In this document: in pieces, positions 59,804 to 64,000 of the stretch
Numbering within the stretch: position 1 is the stretch's first letter
How the letters are laid out: each line of letters starts with the position of its first letter
Source: Aurantimicrobium minutum
GTDB lineage: Bacteria; Actinomycetota; Actinomycetes; Actinomycetales; Microbacteriaceae
Assembly (NCBI RefSeq): GCF_029894165.1
Contig: NZ_JARXXU010000001.1
Coordinates: forward strand, 496,001 to 560,000
Direction of reading: 5' to 3'
Length of the DNA: 64,000 bases
Translations under genes and position numbers: made by a program
The notes under the pieces: model-generated
What the model saw: only the letters and a program-made list of their open reading frames with translations
Told to the model about the DNA's origin: nothing
Databases searched by the model: none

Positions 59804-61036
59804 ATGAGCGCATTTTCACGCCGCTCCCGTGCACTTAGCGGTATCGCTATTGCTGCAGCATCAGTCCTGATGCTCGCCGGCTGTGCAAGCGGATCCAACG
59901 AAGCAAGCAAGCCATCTGAAGACTTGACCCTCAAGGTCGGAACTGTGCTTCCTCAGACCGGTTCTCTCGCATTCCTCGGACCCCCCGAAGAAGCTGGTGT
60001 CTCTCTTGCAGCTGCTGAAATCAACGAAGCAAACGCAGGTATCACCGTTGACGTTACCTATGGTGACTCTGGTGACGCAGACAACAAGGCATTCGAGACC
60101 ACCGTTCCTAAGCTTCTCGACTCTGGCGTGAACGTCATTGTTGGTGCTGCTTCTTCCGGTGTTTCCAAGCTCTTCATTGACCAGGTAACTGGTGCAGGCG
60201 TTCTGCAGATTTCTCCTGCAAACACCTCGCCTGACTTCACCACCTGGGATGACAACAACCTCTACTGGCGTACCGCTCCTTCTGACCTCCTCCAGGGTGA
60301 AGTTCTCGGTAACTTGATTGCTGAAGATGGCGCTGCCACCCTCGGTATCATCTACCTGAACGACGCTTACGGTACCGGTCTCGAGAAGGCAACCAAGGCT
60401 TCCTTCGAAGCTGCTGGCGGTAAGGTCGTCGCCTCTGAGTCCTACAACGCAGGTGACACCACTTTCGACTCTCAGATTGCTGCCATCGTTGCTCAGAACC
60501 CTGACGCAATCGAAGCAATCACCTTCGACGAGTTCAAGACCATTGCACCTGCACTGGTTGCTGCTGGATACCCTGCAGAGAAGATCTACCTCGTAGACGG
60601 TAACCTCGCACAGTACGGTGCTGACCTCCCCGTCAGCATCGAAGGTGCAAAGGGAACCCTCCCCGGTGGTGTCCTCTCTGATGACTTCACCACTCGCGTG
60701 AACGACAACTGGGTTGCTGAAGGCAACGAAGCTCTCGAGGACTTCTCCTACGCAGGTGAATCCTACGATGCAGTTATCGTGACCGCTCTCGCTGCTCTGC
60801 AGGCTGGCTCCACCAACGGTGTAGACATTGCTGCTGAGATGGGTTCCGTAACCGGTCCCGACGGTGAAATGTGCACCACGTTCGCTGACTGTGCAGCACT
60901 CATCAACGAAGGTAAGGCCATCAACTACGATGGTGTTTCTTCTCAGATCGAGTTCGATGCAGCTGGTGACCCAACCAAGGCTGTTATTGGTATCTACCAG
61001 TACGGTGCTGACAACAAGTACACCCGCATCGACTAA
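59804..61036 (+). CDS. livJ: Branched-chain amino acid ABC transporter binding protein
   Basis: 410 residues, lipoprotein signal with LAGC at about 24-27. Full-length two-lobe Peripla_BP_6 protein (LKVGTVLPQTGSLAFLGPPE; GIIYLNDAYGTGLEKA; DEFKTIAPALVAAGYPAEKI; CTTFADC). It delivers leucine, isoleucine, valine or a related amino acid to the LivHMGF permease encoded convergently downstream. The exact ligand is unknown. Confidence 0.9.
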   Translation: MSAFSRRSRALSGIAIAAASVLMLAGCASGSNEASKPSEDLTLKVGTVLPQTGSLAFLGPPEEAGVSLAAAEINEANAGITVDVTYGDSGDADNKAFETTVPKLLDSGVNVIVGAASSGVSKLFIDQVTGAGVLQISPANTSPDFTTWDDNNLYWRTAPSDLLQGEVLGNLIAEDGAATLGIIYLNDAYGTGLEKATKASFEAAGGKVVASESYNAGDTTFDSQIAAIVAQNPDAIEAITFDEFKTIAPALVAAGYPAEKIYLVDGNLAQYGADLPVSIEGAKGTLPGGVLSDDFTTRVNDNWVAEGNEALEDFSYAGESYDAVIVTALAALQAGSTNGVDIAAEMGSVTGPDGEMCTTFADCAALINEGKAINYDGVSSQIEFDAAGDPTKAVIGIYQYGADNKYTRID

Positions 61037-61050
61037 TACCTGATGCAGAG

Positions 61051-61078
61051 GAAGCCCCCGGCGTATGCCGGGGGCTTC
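61051..61078 (+). terminator. Terminator after livJ
   Basis: GAAGCCCCCGGC and GCCGGGGGCTTC form a 12-bp stem with a GTAT loop, followed by CTTCGTTT. Confidence 0.9.
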
Positions 61079-61177
61079 CTTCGTTTAAGCGCAGAGATAA
61101 CTCTGAGATAACGCAGAGGGGCAGAGCGAGAACCAATGCTCACGGAGGCTGAAGAAGGACAGCAGGGGAACAGAGAA

Positions 61178-61204
61178 GCGGCCCCTGGATTATCCAGGGG
61201 CCGC
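61178..61204 (-). terminator. Terminator of the liv operon
   Basis: GCGGCCCCTGG and CCAGGGGCCGC pair around ATTAT (minus strand ATAAT), followed on the minus strand by TTCTCTG; 32 bases past the livF stop. Confidence 0.8.
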
Positions 61205-61236
61205 TCTGTGGCGTTCTGTGTCTGTCTGACGGCTTA

Positions 61237-61971
61237 TTACTCGCCCAGAGTACCCAAGTAGAGTCCGATGACCTTAGGGTCGTTCAGGAGCTCACGGCCG
61301 GTGCCGGTGTAGGCATCGTGTCCTTGGTCGAGAACATACCCGCGGTCACAGATCTGCAAGCACCGACGAGCGTTCTGCTCCACCATGATGGTGGTCACAC
61401 CCGCCTTGTTGATCTCTGAGACGCGCAAGAAGGCATCATCCTGACGTACGGGAGACAAACCTGCGGAGGGCTCATCGAGCAGCAGCACGTGAGGGTCCAT
61501 CATGAGCGCACGGCTCATAGCGACCATCTGGCGCTCACCACCGGAAAGACCACCCGCACGCTGTTTGAGGCGTGCACCCATCTCCGAGAAGATGCTGGTG
61601 ACGAACTCCAGGCGATCTGCATAGATCTTGGGGTTCTGGTACAGACCCATTTGCAGGTTTTCTTCGATGGTCAAGCTGGGGAAGACGTTGTTTGTCTGGG
61701 GGACAAAACCCACTCCCTTAGCCACCAGCTTGTTGGGCTTGAGGTTAGAGATGCTCTCACCGTTGAGGGTGATGTCGCCTTCACGAACTTTGACAAGACC
61801 GAAGATGGACTTCAGCAGTGTGGACTTACCGGCACCGTTGGGGCCGATAATGCCAATGAGTTCACCCTTGTTTGCGGTCAGGTTACAGTTCGTCAGAATG
61901 TTGATTCCGGGGAGATAACCTGCCGTCAAACCAGCGACCTGGACGACGGGAGTTTCTGCAGGAGCGGCCAT
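61237..61971 (-). CDS. livF: Branched-chain amino acid ABC ATPase LivF
   Basis: 244 residues. Walker A IGPNGAGKSTL, signature LSGGERQMVAMSRALMM, Walker B LLLDEPSAGLSP. Powers uptake with LivG. The ATG lies at the livG stop. Confidence 0.93.
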   Translation of the reverse strand: MAAPAETPVVQVAGLTAGYLPGINILTNCNLTANKGELIGIIGPNGAGKSTLLKSIFGLVKVREGDITLNGESISNLKPNKLVAKGVGFVPQTNNVFPSLTIEENLQMGLYQNPKIYADRLEFVTSIFSEMGARLKQRAGGLSGGERQMVAMSRALMMDPHVLLLDEPSAGLSPVRQDDAFLRVSEINKAGVTTIMVEQNARRCLQICDRGYVLDQGHDAYTGTGRELLNDPKVIGLYLGTLGE

Positions 61972-62942
61972 TAGTTGTCGCCCTTCTCTGATGCGTTGAT
62001 TGCCTGATCCAAGTGTTCGACTTCTTCCGCCATCTTCTTGGCTTCAGGGTCCATCTTTCCCTTGACGCGACCGGTGACAACACCGAGGTCGACGTCTTGG
62101 TGGCTGCCCAAGTAGGCGTCGATAACCTTCTGGTTACGCATAACCTCATCGGGTGGACCTTCAGCCACGACTTCACCCATCGCCATCACGACAACCCAGT
62201 CCGCGATGTGGCGAACCATGTGCATATCGTGTTCGACGAAGAGTACCGTCATGCCTTCTTGCTTGAGGTTCAGAATGTGTTCCAGCAGTGACTGTGTCAG
62301 CGCAGGGTTCACACCAGCCATGGGCTCATCGAGCATGACGAGCTTGGGATCGCTCATCAGTGCGCGGGCCATTTCCAGCAGCTTGCGCTGACCGCCCGAA
62401 AGGGAGGCAGCGAAGTCGGTCTGCTTGGTATCTAGCTTGAACTTCTTGAGCAGGTCCAGAGCCTTCACCTCGTTCGTGGCTTCTTGCTTGCGCCAGAAAC
62501 CAGGGAACAGGCTGGGGAAGATGCGTTCACCCACCTGGTTCTTGGCGCCCAACTTCATGTTTTCCATGACGGTGAGCAAACCCAGAGCCTTGGTGAGCTG
62601 GAAGGTGCGAACCTGACCCAGCTTGGCAGCTTGGTAGGCAGCAACGCCCTTCATGTTCTTGCCATCGAAGGTCCAGCTGCCGGTGTCTGGCTTATCAAAA
62701 CCAGTCAACAGGTTGAACAGAGTGGTCTTACCGGCACCGTTGGGGCCGATCAGTGCCGTAATGGCATTACGAGGAATCTCGAGGTGCTCCACGTTCACAG
62801 CGGTGAGACCACCGAATTTACGTGTCACACCGTCAGCGATGATGATGGGGTCGACCTTCTTCACGCCGGGAGCAATTTCTCCCACGTGAAGTCCGGTGGA
62901 CTTCACGGGAGTGACACCGGTGGGGAGTGGATTACTTGACAA
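61971..62942 (-). CDS. livG: Branched-chain amino acid ABC ATPase LivG
   Basis: 323 residues, longer than the usual 255-260. Walker A IGPNGAGKTTL, signature LSGGQRKLLEMARALM, Walker B MLDEPMAGVNP. Extra N-terminal (about 30) and C-terminal parts (KGKMDPEAKKMAEEVEHLDQ, helical and acidic) flank the normal ATPase. Overlaps livM by 11 bases. Confidence 0.93.
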   Translation of the reverse strand: MSSNPLPTGVTPVKSTGLHVGEIAPGVKKVDPIIIADGVTRKFGGLTAVNVEHLEIPRNAITALIGPNGAGKTTLFNLLTGFDKPDTGSWTFDGKNMKGVAAYQAAKLGQVRTFQLTKALGLLTVMENMKLGAKNQVGERIFPSLFPGFWRKQEATNEVKALDLLKKFKLDTKQTDFAASLSGGQRKLLEMARALMSDPKLVMLDEPMAGVNPALTQSLLEHILNLKQEGMTVLFVEHDMHMVRHIADWVVVMAMGEVVAEGPPDEVMRNQKVIDAYLGSHQDVDLGVVTGRVKGKMDPEAKKMAEEVEHLDQAINASEKGDN

Positions 62943-63909
62943 AGGTCAGCTCCTTCTTGTTTCCAAAGATGCCCTGTGGTCGATAGATCACGATGAGCAT
63001 CAGAGCAACACCGACGAAGATGTACCGGAGGACACCTGCCTGGATGTTCGTAATGGGAAGAATTCCAGCGTCCGCGAGAGCAGGGATGATGTTGTCGAGG
63101 GCCGCCATAATCACCCAGAAGATGACAGAACCGACAACGGGTCCGAAGACCGTGGCGGCACCACCGAGCAGCACAATCGTCCAGATAAAGAACGTCAAGC
63201 TGGTGACATAGGAACCGGGAACAACGGCCGAAGGCAGAGCAAAGACCACACCAGCCATGGCGCCGAAGACACCACCGATGATGAGTGCCTGCATCTTGTA
63301 GGCAAAGACGTTCTTACCCAGTGCGCGAACGGCGTCCTCGTCTTCACGAATACCGCGGAGTACACGACCCCAGGGGCTGCGCATGAGAGACCAGACGATC
63401 AGCACGGCGATAGCGAGAAGGACGAAGCCGAAGATGCGGACCCACCAGTCCTTCTCGTTGTACATCCAAGGACCGAAACCATACTCGCCGGGCGGGATGG
63501 GGTTGGCTGCACGGAAACTATCGTGGTAGCCACCCAAACCGTCAGCGGAGTTCGTCCACTCGTCAAAGAGCATGGTTGTGAAGAGCAAACGCAGAATTTC
63601 TGCGGCCGCAATCGTCACAATGGCCAAATAGTCCGCGCGCAAACGTAGCGTGGGGATACCCAGCAGAACAGCGAAGATGACCGAAGCACCCGCACCCACC
63701 AGGATGCCTGCCCACCAAGGCCAGCCGAAGCTGAGGATAGAGATGGCGTAGCCATAGGCGCCCAGCGCCATGAATCCGGCCATACCGAAGTTCAGAAGAC
63801 CCGCATATCCGAAGTGAACGGAGAGGCCAACGGCAGCAATTGCATAGGCAATCGTTGTGGGGCTAATAATCCATGAGGCTGTGTTTGACAGCATTCCGAG
63901 AATGTCCAT
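62932..63909 (-). CDS. livM: Branched-chain amino acid ABC permease LivM
   Basis: 325 residues, about nine membrane segments, with the BPD_transp_2 pattern (ALGKNVFAYKMQALIIGGVFG; RPQGIFG near the end). AGGAGG precedes the ATG. Forms the channel with LivH. Confidence 0.93.
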   Translation of the reverse strand: MDILGMLSNTASWIISPTTIAYAIAAVGLSVHFGYAGLLNFGMAGFMALGAYGYAISILSFGWPWWAGILVGAGASVIFAVLLGIPTLRLRADYLAIVTIAAAEILRLLFTTMLFDEWTNSADGLGGYHDSFRAANPIPPGEYGFGPWMYNEKDWWVRIFGFVLLAIAVLIVWSLMRSPWGRVLRGIREDEDAVRALGKNVFAYKMQALIIGGVFGAMAGVVFALPSAVVPGSYVTSLTFFIWTIVLLGGAATVFGPVVGSVIFWVIMAALDNIIPALADAGILPITNIQAGVLRYIFVGVALMLIVIYRPQGIFGNKKELTFVK

Positions 63910-63919
63910 GTTGCGCCTC

Positions 63920-64000
63920 CTAACCTATTCTCTCTTTTCGTCCCAAGATGCCTTGAGGACGAACGAGCAGGACCAAGATGAGCACGAGAAGTGCACCGAT
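63920..64000 (-). CDS. livH: Branched-chain amino acid ABC permease LivH, C-terminus
   Basis: The last 26 residues are visible (IGALLVLILVLLVRPQGILG then RKERIG and TAG at 63920); the rest lies right of the window. The RPQGILG end is typical of LivH/LivM permeases, and its place before livM in the operon fits LivH. It is 10 bases from livM. Confidence 0.85.
   Translation of the reverse strand: MGALLVLILVLLVRPQGILGRKERIG

Overview
The window is chromosomal DNA of an actinobacterium, most likely a Microbacteriaceae with moderate GC and a compact genome. The evidence is the gene content and order (rpoB-rpoC, rpsL-rpsG-fusA-tuf, the S10/spc/alpha ribosomal block, truA, rplM-rpsI-glmM, coaA, glmS-acpS-alr-tsaE-tsaB-rimI-tsaD, groES-rarD), Lys/Ala-rich extensions on several ribosomal proteins, frequent GTG and TTG starts, 4-base overlaps between convergent genes, and many genes whose start codon lies 6-7 bases behind a TANNNT -10 box (leaderless transcripts). 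The genus cannot be named from this alone.

Bases 1-1583 are the right end of a prophage or prophage remnant: the end of a tail tape-measure gene, a stunted following tail gene, a gene-poor stretch, then the 3' end of a tRNA gene (T-loop to CCA) with no 5' part, followed by a strong terminator. This is what remains at the far side of an element integrated in a tRNA gene. Bases 1700-11100 are ordinary accessory genes: a DEAD-box helicase, small membrane and zinc-ribbon-like proteins, a nitroreductase, a monooxygenase, a degenerate Nudix protein, a tandem pair of DivIVA-like coiled-coil proteins, and a leftward operon of a spermidine-synthase-like protein, a SprT protease and a START-fold-like protein.

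Bases 11300-46650 hold the transcription and translation core: rpoB-rpoC; rpsL-rpsG-fusA-tuf; a cytochrome b and a SulP transporter; the S10 and spc operons through secY-adk-map; infA-rpmJ-rpsM-rpsK-rpoA-rplQ; truA; rplM-rpsI. rpsN and rpsD are not at their usual places. A large surface RCC1-propeller protein (39562-41178) interrupts the block between map and infA. Its propeller sits inside a split TIG domain and it ends in a LATTG sortase-like signal.

Bases 46684-58732 hold cell-wall precursor genes (glmM, glmS, alr), acpS, coaA, the t6A genes tsaE/tsaB/tsaD with rimI, a recent tandem duplication of a DUF4190-like membrane gene, a SAM methyltransferase, and groES behind two CIRCE operators with no groEL next to it. 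The right end (58820-64000) is a branched-chain amino acid ABC transporter: a shortened substrate-binding paralog and a full-length one on the plus strand, converging on the livH-livM-livG-livF operon on the minus strand. A GlnR-like inverted repeat lies upstream of the full-length binding-protein gene. No CRISPR array, insertion sequence, rRNA or complete tRNA was seen.
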